A stretch of DNA of 42,375 nucleotides, taken from Sphingopyxis macrogoltabida. GTDB taxonomy: Bacteria > Pseudomonadota > Alphaproteobacteria > Sphingomonadales > Sphingomonadaceae. Positions 25,870-33,737 of this stretch are shown piece after piece. Position numbers and translations under genes: made by a program. Under the pieces are notes generated by a model. That model did not search any database, had not been told where the DNA came from, and saw only the letters and a program-made list of their open reading frames with translations. Numbering within the stretch: position 1 is the first letter of the stretch; each line of letters starts with the position of its first letter. The stretch is taken from NCBI GenBank assembly GCA_003241685.1, contig QFPJ01000025.1, positions 1 to 42,375 on the forward strand, read 5' to 3'.

Positions 25870-27384
25870 ATGCTTAAACAGCTCAGCGCGCAGGATGCGC
25901 AGTTCCTTTATACCCAGACGGCGAACAATCTGACGCATATCATGGGGGTGTATATCTACGACCCGTCGACCGCGCCCGGCGGCTTCGTGCGCTTCAAGGA
26001 CATCATCGCGCATGTCCAGTCGCGCGTCGACACATCGCCGCTGTTCCGGCGCCGCCTGCACCGGCTGCCCTTCGACATGGACCATCCCTATTGGGTCGAG
26101 GACGAGCATTTCGATATCGAGGCGCATATGAGCCATGCGCGCCTGCCCGAACCGGGCGACTGGCGGCAATTCTGCATCGCGGTGGCGCGCTGGTTTTCCA
26201 AGCCGATGGACATGAACCGGCCGCTCTGGGACATTTACATCATCGAGGGGCTGGACCGCATCCCCGGCATCCCGCAGGGCAGCTTCGCGATGCTGCACCG
26301 CGTCCATCATGCCGCGGTCGACGGGGCATCGGGCGCCCATGCCTTTATCGCGATGAGCGACATCGATCCGCACGGCACGCCCGCGATTGCCGATCCGCCG
26401 CCGCTGGAGGAGCTGGGCGATGCGCCGTCGAGCGCCGAAATCCTGTCGCGCGCCTGGGCCGCGTCGCTGCAATCGCCGGTCAAATTCGCCAATGCGCTGA
26501 TGAAGATGTCGCCCGCGATCCTGACCGCCGCGCGCAAGTCGGTCGCCGAAGGCGGCATGATCGCCGGGGTGCCCGAAACGCGCTTCAACGTGCCTGTCGG
26601 GCCGCACAAGATGTTCGACGCGACGACGGTCGCGCTGGCCGATGTGTCCGGCATCCGCAAAAAGGTGCCCGGCGCGACGGTCAACGACGTGGTCATCGCG
26701 ACCATCGGCGGGGCGCTGCGCAAATATCTGGCGAAGCATAAGGAATTGCCGAAGGAAAGCCTGGTCGCGGTGGCGCCGATCAACCTGCGCGGCAAGGAAA
26801 AGGCGGCGGGGAAGGCGAGCACGCCGGGCAATCAGGTATCGGCGATGAGCGTCCCGATCCGCACCGACATCGCCGGGCCGCTCGATCGGCTCGCCGCGAT
26901 CCGCGACTATACGGTCGAGGCGAAGGAGGCGAAGGCGGGCGTCAGCGCGCGGATCATGACCGACCTGTCGCAGCATATCCCCGGCGCGACGATGGCGGCG
27001 GTCGCGCGGCTGCTGACCAGCGAACGCTTCGCGGTGCGCGGCACCAACCTGTTCATCTCCAACGTGCCGGGCGCGCAGGTGCCGCTCTATCTGGCCGGGG
27101 CGCGGCTGGTTCAGCAGCATGGCATGGCGCCGCTGGCCAATAATATGGGCCTGTTCATCGCCACCCCCAGCTATAACGGCCGCATCGCCTTTTCGATCAT
27201 CGGCGAACGCGCGATCATGCCCGACATCGCCTTTTTCCGGGAATGTATCGAGGCCAGCTTCGCCGATCTGATGGGCGCGGAACCGAAGGCGGAGACGGTG
27301 GAGGCGCCGGCGAAGGCCAGGGTAAAAACGAAAGCTCCGGAGAAAAGGAAGAAGAAACCTTCTGCATCGTCATCCCGGACCTGA
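25870..27384 (+). CDS. Wax ester synthase / diacylglycerol acyltransferase (WS/DGAT)
   Basis: Acyl-CoA-dependent enzyme of the bacterial WS/DGAT family, which esterifies diacylglycerol to triacylglycerol or fatty alcohols to wax esters. It has 504 residues. The active-site motif HHAAVDG (His146-His147, Asp151) is intact, PLW lies at 118-120, and the conserved TVNDVV segment appears in the middle. The N-terminal LSAQDAQFLYTQT is typical. The C-terminal 40 residues are Lys/Ala-rich, and the final residues and stop codon come from a dispersed palindrome (27368-27443). Position between PlsB and lipases supports a triacylglycerol role. Start ATG 25870 has GGGAG upstream. Confidence 0.93.
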   Translation: MLKQLSAQDAQFLYTQTANNLTHIMGVYIYDPSTAPGGFVRFKDIIAHVQSRVDTSPLFRRRLHRLPFDMDHPYWVEDEHFDIEAHMSHARLPEPGDWRQFCIAVARWFSKPMDMNRPLWDIYIIEGLDRIPGIPQGSFAMLHRVHHAAVDGASGAHAFIAMSDIDPHGTPAIADPPPLEELGDAPSSAEILSRAWAASLQSPVKFANALMKMSPAILTAARKSVAEGGMIAGVPETRFNVPVGPHKMFDATTVALADVSGIRKKVPGATVNDVVIATIGGALRKYLAKHKELPKESLVAVAPINLRGKEKAAGKASTPGNQVSAMSVPIRTDIAGPLDRLAAIRDYTVEAKEAKAGVSARIMTDLSQHIPGATMAAVARLLTSERFAVRGTNLFISNVPGAQVPLYLAGARLVQQHGMAPLANNMGLFIATPSYNGRIAFSIIGERAIMPDIAFFRECIEASFADLMGAEPKAETVEAPAKARVKTKAPEKRKKKPSASSSRT

Positions 27385-27443
27385 TCCGGGATCCATTCAC
27401 GCAGCGCCAGTATATTGGATCCCGGATCAGGTCCGGGATGACG
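27368..27443. repeat. Perfect 28-bp inverted repeat overlapping the DGAT stop codon
   Basis: Arms 27368-27395 and 27416-27443 are exact complements over 28 bases, starting CGTCATCCCGGACCTGATCC, with a 20-base loop. The left arm contains the TGA stop (27382-27384) of the DGAT gene. Half of a related unit occurs at 32639-32660. There is no T-tract, so it is a mobile-type palindromic repeat rather than a standard terminator, though the transcript would fold strongly. Confidence 0.9.
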
Positions 27444-27541
27444 AGTGGGGGTAAGGGACCGGACCCAACCTCAAAACAGTTGCCAAAGACAACGCAAGCC
27501 GCAAGACTCCGGAAAAATAAACCATCGCGCAGGACCACCGA

Positions 27542-28990
27542 ATGATCTTTTCCCCGACGCTGAGCGCCGACGCAGAGCTTGCGAAAGCATCCGACTATGC
27601 CGCCTGGTCAAAGGCCGCGACGGCGCAGGATGCGAAATCCGGCATGCAGGCGTGGCGCGATGCCGACGAAAGCCGCCATTTCGATTACAAGGCGATCCGG
27701 GCGCGGCTGGAAAAGCTGCGCAAGCTGGACGCCGCGAACGATGTGAAGGGGCTGCTCTTCGTCCTCAACGAAGGCATCCACGGCAATATCGACGGCATGG
27801 GGCATGAACGGCTGTATCAAAAGGCCCGTTTCGGCACCAAGGCGCTGATCGAGGCCTATGTCGCGGAGGTGGTGTCGGCGCTCAATCGCATCGCCGCCTC
27901 GCGCGCGATCCCGCGGGAGGAAAAGCGCGATTTCTTCCGCCGGGCGCAGCATTGCTACGGCCGGTCGGCGCTGCTCCTGTCGGGGTCGGGCAGCTTCCTG
28001 TTCTTCCATGTCGGCGTCGTGCGGGCGCTGTGGGAGCAGGGGGTGCTGCCGAACATATTGGCCGGGTCGAGCGGCGGGTCGATCGTCGCGGCGATCGTGT
28101 GCACGCGCAAGGATGCCGATGTCGGCCCCTTCCTCGACAGCAGCCGGCTCGCCAATCCGGCGCGCGACCCGGCGGGCAAGCGGCTGGCGCCCGATGCGGT
28201 GCGCGACCGGCTGGCCGAACTGATTCCCGACCTGACCTTTCAGGAAGCCTATGAGATCAGCGGGCGGCACCTGAACGTTTCGGTCGCCCCGGCCGAAAAG
28301 CATCAGAACGGCCGCCTGCTCAACGCGATCACCGCGCCCAATGTGCTGATCCGCGAGGCGGTGCTGGCGTCCTGCGCGGTGCCCGGCGTCTTTCCGCCGG
28401 TGATGCTGATGGCGCGCGACGAGGATGGCAACCGCATCCCCTATCAGCCCGACCGGCGCTGGGTCGACGGGTCGGTGACGCACGACATCCCGACCAAGCG
28501 GCTCGAGCGCCTCTATGGCGTCAATCATCATATCGTCAGTCAGGCGAACCCGCTGGCGCTGCCCTTCGCGACCGACACGCGCAAGCAGATGGCGCCGATC
28601 GAGGCCATTCAACATGCGTCGATGGCGACGTTCAAGGCGTGGCTGAACGCCAATATGGTGATTTTCCAGAAGCCGCTGGAACTGGTGCCGCCGATCAACA
28701 GCCTGGCCAATATGGCGCGATCGGTGATCAATCAGGAATATACCGGCGACATCAACATCATCCGGCCGCCCAAATTCTGGTCGCCGGCAAAAATCCTCTC
28801 CGATCTGGCGCAGGCGGACATCGACGAGCTGATCGATACGGGCCAGCGCACCGCATGGCCCAAGATCGAAATGGTGCGCACGCAAACCGCGATCAGCCGC
28901 GCGCTCGACGCGATCCTGGCCAAGATCGACAAGAGCGGCGACGATGGCCCCGGCCACCGCAGCGCGGCGCTGAAAAAGCCGGTGCGCTAA
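27542..28990 (+). CDS. Patatin-like phospholipase/acylglycerol lipase with N-terminal DUF3336-type region
   Basis: Lipid acyl hydrolase of 482 residues, of the type related to the yeast and plant triacylglycerol lipases Tgl3/4 and SDP1. An N-terminal helical region (about 1-140) matches the architecture seen before the patatin domain in this group. The patatin domain has the oxyanion loop SGSGSF (147-152), nucleophile Ser177 in GSSGG, and the dyad Asp309 in VDGSV. A segment FGVNHHIVSQANP-like (LYGVNHHIVSQANP) follows, typical of the Tgl family. In this locus it would release fatty acids from stored triacylglycerol or phospholipid. The next gene starts 3 bases after its stop region. Confidence 0.9.
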   Translation: MIFSPTLSADAELAKASDYAAWSKAATAQDAKSGMQAWRDADESRHFDYKAIRARLEKLRKLDAANDVKGLLFVLNEGIHGNIDGMGHERLYQKARFGTKALIEAYVAEVVSALNRIAASRAIPREEKRDFFRRAQHCYGRSALLLSGSGSFLFFHVGVVRALWEQGVLPNILAGSSGGSIVAAIVCTRKDADVGPFLDSSRLANPARDPAGKRLAPDAVRDRLAELIPDLTFQEAYEISGRHLNVSVAPAEKHQNGRLLNAITAPNVLIREAVLASCAVPGVFPPVMLMARDEDGNRIPYQPDRRWVDGSVTHDIPTKRLERLYGVNHHIVSQANPLALPFATDTRKQMAPIEAIQHASMATFKAWLNANMVIFQKPLELVPPINSLANMARSVINQEYTGDINIIRPPKFWSPAKILSDLAQADIDELIDTGQRTAWPKIEMVRTQTAISRALDAILAKIDKSGDDGPGHRSAALKKPVR

Positions 28991-28992
28991 GG

Positions 28993-29844
28993 ATGGCGAG
29001 CGGCGCGCTCGTCCTGCCCGCCGGGTCCGCCGCCGCGGGCGCGGCGCTGCATGTCACCCACTGGCTGCCGCCCGGTCCGCCGAAAGCCGTCGTGCTGCTG
29101 GCGCATGGTTATGCCGAACATGCCGGGCGCTATGCCCATGTCGCGCGGCGGCTGACAGAGGCGGGCTATGCGGTCTATGCCGTCGATCATTGGGGGCACG
29201 GCCGATCGGACGGCGAGGGCGGGTTCGTCCCGCGCTTCTCCGTCTTCCTGGACGGCATGGCCGAACTGCTGACGCTGGCCGAGATCAACCATCCGGGGGT
29301 GCCGCGCCTGCTCATGGGGCACAGCATGGGCGGGCTGATCGCGACGCTGTTCCTGATCGATCGGCAGGATGCGTTCGCCGCCGCCGCGCTGTCGGGGCCG
29401 GCGATCGTGGCCGCCGCGCCGCCCTCGCGCTTCACCGTCTGGATCAGCGGGCTGCTCTCGCGCTTCGCGCCGCGGCTTGGCGTGCTGGCGCTCGACGACG
29501 CGGGGGTCAGCCGCGATCCCGCGGTGGTCGCGGCCTATCGCGCCGACCCGCTCGTTTATGGCGGCAAGATCGGCGCGCGGCTGGGCAGGGAGATGATGGA
29601 TGCGATGGCGGCGGCGCAGGCTGGCGCGGCCGCGATCACGCTGCCGATCCTGATCCAGCATGGCGAGGCCGACCGCCTGACCGCGCCCGCCGGGTCGCGA
29701 TACCTGTTCGATCATGTCGCGTCAAAGGACAAGCGCCTCGAAATATATCCGGGCCTGTTCCACGAAATCTACAACGAGCCGGAACGCGACGCGGTGCTGG
29801 ACGATCTGATCGACTGGTTCGATACGCATGTGGCAGAAGGTTAG
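28993..29844 (+). CDS. Alpha/beta hydrolase, monoacylglycerol lipase-like
   Basis: Alpha/beta-hydrolase of 283 residues resembling monoacylglycerol lipases and lysophospholipases. It has the oxyanion HGYAEHAGRY (from residue 39, the family pattern HGxxEHxxRY), VDHWGHGRSDG, nucleophile Ser111 in GHSMGG, the Asp in QHGEADRLT and the His in LFHEIYNE. ATG 28993 begins two bases after the patatin stop with AAGGATGG context, so it is probably co-transcribed. It would complete hydrolysis of acylglycerols to glycerol and fatty acid. An upstream in-frame extension within the patatin gene is rejected. Confidence 0.92.
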   Translation: MASGALVLPAGSAAAGAALHVTHWLPPGPPKAVVLLAHGYAEHAGRYAHVARRLTEAGYAVYAVDHWGHGRSDGEGGFVPRFSVFLDGMAELLTLAEINHPGVPRLLMGHSMGGLIATLFLIDRQDAFAAAALSGPAIVAAAPPSRFTVWISGLLSRFAPRLGVLALDDAGVSRDPAVVAAYRADPLVYGGKIGARLGREMMDAMAAAQAGAAAITLPILIQHGEADRLTAPAGSRYLFDHVASKDKRLEIYPGLFHEIYNEPERDAVLDDLIDWFDTHVAEG

Positions 29845-29899
29845 GCCAACCCCCAAATCCCGTTCGACACGAACGGATTGAGAGGACAGTTTTAGACCC

Positions 29900-30832
29900 A
29901 TGAAAATCCTGCTTGTCCTCCTGTTCGCGCCGCTGATCGCGCTGGTGCTTTTCTATGTCTTCTTTCCCGGCCGGCTGGTGGCGATGGGCCGGGCCATGCT
30001 GCGGCGGCGCGGGCGCACGGTGCAGAAAAGCGTCGTCGTGGACGGCCGCGCTTGGCCCTATCTGGAAGGCGGCGATCCCGCGAAGCCGACGCTGCTGCTC
30101 GTCCACGGCTTTTCGGGGGACAAGGACAACTGGTCCTTCCTCGCGCCCTTTCTGACCCGCGACTATCATGTCGTCGCGCCCGACCTGCCGGGGTTCGGCG
30201 AGAATGAACGCAATCCCGACCTTGCCTATGACATCGCGGCGCAGACGGCGCGGCTGAAGGCCTTTGTCGACGCGCTGGGGCTGGAGCGGCCGCATATCGC
30301 GGGCAACAGCATGGGCGGCTGGATCGCGCTGCGTTATGCCATCGACTATCCGGACGCGCTGGCCAGCCTGACGCTGCTCGATAATGCGGGCGTCAACGGC
30401 GCGAATGAAAGCGAGCTTCAGAAACAGGCGGCGAGCGAGGAATATAACCCGCTCGTCCTTGCCAATCTGGAGGATGCCGACCGGCTGGTCGCGATGGTGG
30501 TGCACAAGCCGCCCTATATTCCGGCCCGGCTCAAGCCCGTCCTCTATGGCGATGGGCTGAAATATCGAGACCAGCTCGACCGGATATTCTGGATTATCGC
30601 GATCGAGGGCCGCGACCATCCGCTCAACGACCGGCTGGGCGAGGTTCGGGTGCCGACGCTGATCCTGTGGGGCCGCCACGATCGCCTGCTCGACGTAAGC
30701 TGCGTCCCGGTGCTGGAGGCCGGCATCGCGAACAGCCGCTCGCACATTCTGGAGCATGTCGGCCATGTCCCGATGGTCGAGGACCCCAAGGCGACCGCCG
30801 CCGCGATGAAGGAGTTTCTTGCCAGCCTGTGA
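29900..30832 (+). CDS. Membrane-anchored alpha/beta hydrolase (ABHD6/lipase-like)
   Basis: Alpha/beta-hydrolase of 310 residues with an N-terminal membrane anchor (residues 1-22) and the order LLLVHGFSGDKDNW (oxyanion), nucleophile Ser137 in GNSMGG, Asp in WGRHDRLLD and His in HVGHVPMVEDP. It resembles membrane-bound monoacylglycerol lipases of the ABHD6 type and bacterial esterases. AGAGGACAG lies upstream of ATG 29900. Being the second acylglycerol-type hydrolase in a row within the lipid block suggests a different substrate or leaflet. The substrate is not determinable here. Confidence 0.9.
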   Translation: MKILLVLLFAPLIALVLFYVFFPGRLVAMGRAMLRRRGRTVQKSVVVDGRAWPYLEGGDPAKPTLLLVHGFSGDKDNWSFLAPFLTRDYHVVAPDLPGFGENERNPDLAYDIAAQTARLKAFVDALGLERPHIAGNSMGGWIALRYAIDYPDALASLTLLDNAGVNGANESELQKQAASEEYNPLVLANLEDADRLVAMVVHKPPYIPARLKPVLYGDGLKYRDQLDRIFWIIAIEGRDHPLNDRLGEVRVPTLILWGRHDRLLDVSCVPVLEAGIANSRSHILEHVGHVPMVEDPKATAAAMKEFLASL

Positions 30833-30886
30833 AATGCGCGCCACTCTCCCGAAAAAACAGGACCTGAAATAAACGGGGAGAGGGAT

Positions 30887-31888
30887 ATGCGGCTGAAAGT
30901 GGGCCTGCTCGGCGGCGGCAGCTGGGGAACGACGGTGGCGTCGCTCGTGTCGCGCAACGCGCCGATCACGCTGTGGGCCCGCGACGCGGAGACGGTCGAC
31001 GGCATCAATAAGGGCCGCGAGAACCGCAAATATCTGCCCGGTATCGCGCTGCCGCCGGCGCTGCGCGCGACGCGCGACATGGCCGAGGCGGTCGCCGGGG
31101 CCGATGTGCTGGTGATGGGCGTGCCATCGCACAGCTTTCGCGGCGTGCTGGAGGAGGCGCGGCAGCATCTGCGCCCGTGGGTCCCCGTCATCAGTCTGAC
31201 CAAGGGCCTCGAACTCGCGTCGGGCAAGCGGATGACCGAACTGATCGAGGATGTGCTGCCCGGCCATCCCGTGGGCGTGCTGACCGGCCCCAATCTGGCG
31301 CGCGAGATCATGAGCGGGCAGGCGGCGGCGAGCGTCTTGTCGATGGAGGATGCCATCGTCGTGCGCGCGCTCCAGCCGCTGTTCCACTCCGGCCTGTTCC
31401 GCGTCTACACTAACACCGACCTGCTGGGGTGCGAGCTGGGCGGGGTGCTGAAGAATATCGTCGCGATCGCGGTCGGCATGGGCGACGGGCTGGGCGCGGG
31501 CGACAATACGCGCGCCGGGCTGATCACGCGCGGGCTGGCGGAGATCACGCGGCTGGGCGTCGCGATGGGCGGGCGGGCCGAAACCTTCGCCGGGCTGACC
31601 GGCATGGGCGACCTGATCGCGACCTGCACCAGCCCGCTGTCGCGCAACCGCCATGTCGGGGTCGAACTGGGCAAGGGGCGCCCCATCGACGAGATCATCG
31701 CGGGCATGAACATGGTCGCCGAAGGCGTGAAGAGCGCCCCCACGGTGATGGCTCTGGCCGAACGCCACGCCATCGACATGCCGATCGCACGCGACGTGTT
31801 CGACGTGACGCAGGGCAGGCGCAGCGCGCAGGATGTGTTCCGCGGCCTGCTCAAATCCTCGGTCGGCGACGAAGCGCATCCCGGCTGA
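30887..31888 (+). CDS. gpsA: NAD(P)H-dependent glycerol-3-phosphate dehydrogenase
   Basis: Cytosolic enzyme reducing dihydroxyacetone phosphate to sn-glycerol-3-phosphate, the acceptor for PlsB. It has 333 residues, normal length. The dinucleotide motif GLLGGGSWGTTVA is near the N-terminus, the catalytic Lys lies in ELGGVLKNIVAI, and TKGLE, GPNLAREI and the signature GDLIATCTSPLSRN are all present. GGGAGAGGG precedes ATG 30887. It lies at the end of the neutral-lipid block, so the block supplies its own glycerol-3-phosphate. Confidence 0.97.
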   Translation: MRLKVGLLGGGSWGTTVASLVSRNAPITLWARDAETVDGINKGRENRKYLPGIALPPALRATRDMAEAVAGADVLVMGVPSHSFRGVLEEARQHLRPWVPVISLTKGLELASGKRMTELIEDVLPGHPVGVLTGPNLAREIMSGQAAASVLSMEDAIVVRALQPLFHSGLFRVYTNTDLLGCELGGVLKNIVAIAVGMGDGLGAGDNTRAGLITRGLAEITRLGVAMGGRAETFAGLTGMGDLIATCTSPLSRNRHVGVELGKGRPIDEIIAGMNMVAEGVKSAPTVMALAERHAIDMPIARDVFDVTQGRRSAQDVFRGLLKSSVGDEAHPG

Positions 31889-32005
31889 CCGCGATTCCGC
31901 CGCGAACGGTGCGAATCCGGCGACGACCCGCGAAGAAAATCCCGGTTCGGCTCGTTCTTCCCCTGACCGATCGCGAAAGCGGTCCGGCCAATCAGGAGAT
32001 GGACG

Positions 32006-32341
32006 ATGAAAAAGTGGACCACCCTGGCCGTTTTCCTGGCTCTCCCCGCCAGCGTCGCGGCCGCCGTGCCTTATCATTCGATGCCGCCGGGCTTCGACCG
32101 CCCGGACATCCGCACCGCGCCGATCGCGGGCATCCGCAACCAATATTGGTATAATTACCGCACCGACATATTGGAGGCCGAAAAGGAACTGACCAGCGAT
32201 TTGCGCCGGGCCAGTGACCGCGAAGACCGCTGGGACGCGTGGGACGAATGGGCGAATGAAGTCGTCGATGCCGACCGCGATTATGTGAAGGAAATGCGCA
32301 AGAAGGGCTATCGCACCGGCCGCGTGACGGTCGGCGGATAG
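32006..32341 (+). CDS. Small secreted hypothetical protein
   Basis: A 111-residue product with a clear signal peptide (residues 1-19, MKKWTTLAVFLALPASVAA), so exported to the periplasm. The mature part is charged, with the segment RNQYWYNYRTDILEAEKEL and an Asp/Arg/Trp-rich helix (DREDRWDAWDEWANEVVDADRDY). No cysteine or known domain is seen. AGGAG lies upstream of ATG 32006. It is the last gene before the IS-rich junction. The function is unknown. Confidence 0.8.
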   Translation: MKKWTTLAVFLALPASVAAAVPYHSMPPGFDRPDIRTAPIAGIRNQYWYNYRTDILEAEKELTSDLRRASDREDRWDAWDEWANEVVDADRDYVKEMRKKGYRTGRVTVGG

Positions 32342-32464
32342 ACGGTCCGGAAAAGCGCGAACCGGACTGCGTCCGGGTCGGAGGGAAGGGCGGGCGCCGC
32401 GTCGGGGGCGCCTGCCCTTCCTTGCGTCCGGCGGGTGAGCGGCAGGAATCTGCCGAAGCCGGCG

Positions 32465-32604
32465 TTAGATCCTCCCTGTCGCGCAGCGATGGGGAGGTGG
32501 CAGCGCGAAGCGCTGACGGAGGGGCGATGGCGCTGCCGTTGGGCCCCTCCACCACGCCCTGCGGGCGCGGTCCCCCTCCCACGGCTTCGCCGCAGGGAGG
32601 ATTG
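32465..32604. repeat. Large dispersed palindromic repeat (GATCCTCCCTG arms)
   Basis: GATCCTCCCTG at 32468-32478 faces CAGGGAGGAT at 32593-32602. Internal arms such as GGAGGGGC and GCCCCTCC also pair, giving a roughly 140-base imperfect cruciform. It resembles an intergenic repeat type widespread in sphingomonad genomes (family recall, not searched). Small open frames across it are artefacts. Confidence 0.75.
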
Positions 32605-32638
32605 TCCGTAAACAAGCGGTTGCGGGCCTGTCACGCAT

Positions 32639-32660
32639 CGTCATCCCGGACATGAACCGG
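32639..32660. repeat. Half of a CGTCATCCCGGA-type palindrome cut by an IS end
   Basis: CGTCATCCCGGACATGAACC at 32639-32658 resembles the left arm of the intact repeat at 27368-27443, but no right arm follows. IS30-like sequence begins instead at about 32661. The repeat was probably the insertion or deletion target. Confidence 0.65.
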
Positions 32661-32937
32661 TTGTGGATTCACATTTGAAGTGCAACGGGATGAAGGTTTC
32701 GGCTGGAGTAACGAAGCCGAGGCATTTTCTGGGGTTGTTATTGTAGTTTGCGATGATGGCGTCGAAGGCGCTGTGTGACAAGCGGTCGAGGTTGGTTTTT
32801 CTTGGCAGGTTGCGGCGCAGCCTGCCGATGACGTTTTCGATGCCGCCTTTCTGCCAAGGGGTGCGGGGGTCGCAGAAGTAGGCATTGAGGCCGATCTGCT
32901 GTTCGATACGTTGATGGCGCGTAAATTCGGTCCCATA
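32641..32937 (-). pseudogene. IS30-family transposase, C-terminal fragment
   Basis: Minus-strand frame with the C-terminal part of an IS30-family DDE transposase: GTEFT, YFCDPRTPWQKGGIENVIGRLRR (carrying the third acidic residue, the Glu of DDE) and NYNNNPRKCLGF. About 100 of the normal 320-plus residues remain. Homology starts at about 32934, and the 18 residues encoded upstream of GTEFT are unrelated, coming from the adjoining IS110 5' region. The element is therefore truncated and inactive. Lower GC than the flanks also marks it as foreign. Confidence 0.85.
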
Positions 32938-32945
32938 GCACATTG

Positions 32946-33087
32946 GGAAGCAGCCTATTGAACGGCCGCGACGCCTTGATGGAGACAAGGGCGCGAAGCG
33001 CCCGCCGGCTTCATCAAGGCAGTCATGACCGGCCAGCAGGTCTCTAAAGAGAAGTTGTCAACACAATCCTTTGGAGGCCGACCGATC
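32946..33087 (+). ncRNA. Candidate IS110 bridge RNA (seekRNA) region upstream of the recombinase
   Basis: The roughly 140 bases before the IS110 recombinase contain a stem with perfect arms GCCTTGATG (32973-32981) and CATCAAGGC (33012-33020). Inside it is a second hairpin GGGCGC-GAA-GCGCCC (32989-33003). IS110-family elements encode a structured bridge RNA in the non-coding region 5' of the recombinase, so position and folding fit. The exact ends and guide loops were not determined, and the recombinase next to it is broken. Confidence 0.4.
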
Positions 33088-33465
33088 ATGACCAAGCTTC
33101 ATTCTACTTCACCCGACGCCGTGCTGGTAGCCATCGATATGTCGAAGCACCGCCAGGAGGTTGTCCTCGAACGGCCGGAGGGCGGCGGCCGCCGCCGCAT
33201 GACGGTGATGTCGACGAAGGCGGATTACGATCGGCTGGCTGACGATCTGACCGCTATCGGCAGGCCCGTGATTGTCGGATTCGAGGCAACCGGTAATTAT
33301 CACCGCACGCTGGCGCATCGATTGCTGTCCGCCGGGTTCGAGCTGGCGGCGGCTTGCTCGCCGGGTGCCTCCTGTGGCCGGTGCTTCCGGGTTTTGTCGC
33401 GCGCATTCTTCCGACCAGTTGGCATCTGCCTCAACGCATCTCAGCGCGCGCTGTTCGTGAAATGA
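33088..33465 (+). pseudogene. IS110-family transposase, N-terminal fragment
   Basis: The 125-codon frame starts at ATG 33088 (GGAGG upstream) and matches the N-terminal RuvC-like DEDD domain of IS110-family recombinases: VAIDMSK with catalytic Asp17 and IVGFEATGNYHRTLAHRLLSAGFEL with Glu66. After about residue 86 the sequence departs from the family (Cys/Arg-rich residues, then a stop). The C-terminal DEDD half and the serine-bearing transposase domain are absent. It is a deletion remnant. Confidence 0.8.
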
Positions 33466-33737
33466 CCCTGTGGGAAGCGGGAGCCCGGATTATGCAGGCC
33501 GACAGCCCCGAGGCGTGGCGGGCCATCACCGAGGCCACCGAGATGCGCCGTGACACCCGCGAGGCTATCGACGCGTGCGCGCTGCGGGCTGCCAAAGTCA
33601 AGCAGCCTGTGCGATGCACTATCAGAGTTAGGAAACCGCAGACTTAACTGATTTCCGTCGCAAGCCAGGATCAAAGGTTGAGCTTGCGCGCTGCCATCAG
33701 TAGCATACCCTCGTCCATCCGGCAGACAATATGGAAA
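33466..33737. other. Remnant DNA between IS110 fragment and sigma gene
   Basis: No intact gene. One plus-strand frame reads a protein-like stretch (MTLWEAGARIMQADSPEAWR, then MRRDTREAIDACALRAAKVK, about 33462-33605) that has no start or end of its own and that I cannot assign. It is likely a fragment of a gene lost in the IS rearrangement. The last 70 bases before 33738 contain no clear terminator for the minus-strand operon. Confidence 0.4.

Noticed and set aside
27368..27443. Perfect inverted repeat as an intrinsic terminator
   Set aside because: No T-run after either arm, a 20-base loop, and related copies elsewhere mark it as a dispersed repeat.
29636..32143. 835-codon minus-strand open frame opposite the hydrolases and gpsA
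   Set aside because: Spans four well-supported genes; low-complexity basic translation; no ribosome-binding site or domain.
32422..32655. Small open frames in the gap after the secreted hypothetical protein
   Set aside because: They lie across the large palindromic repeat and have no start signal or conserved character.
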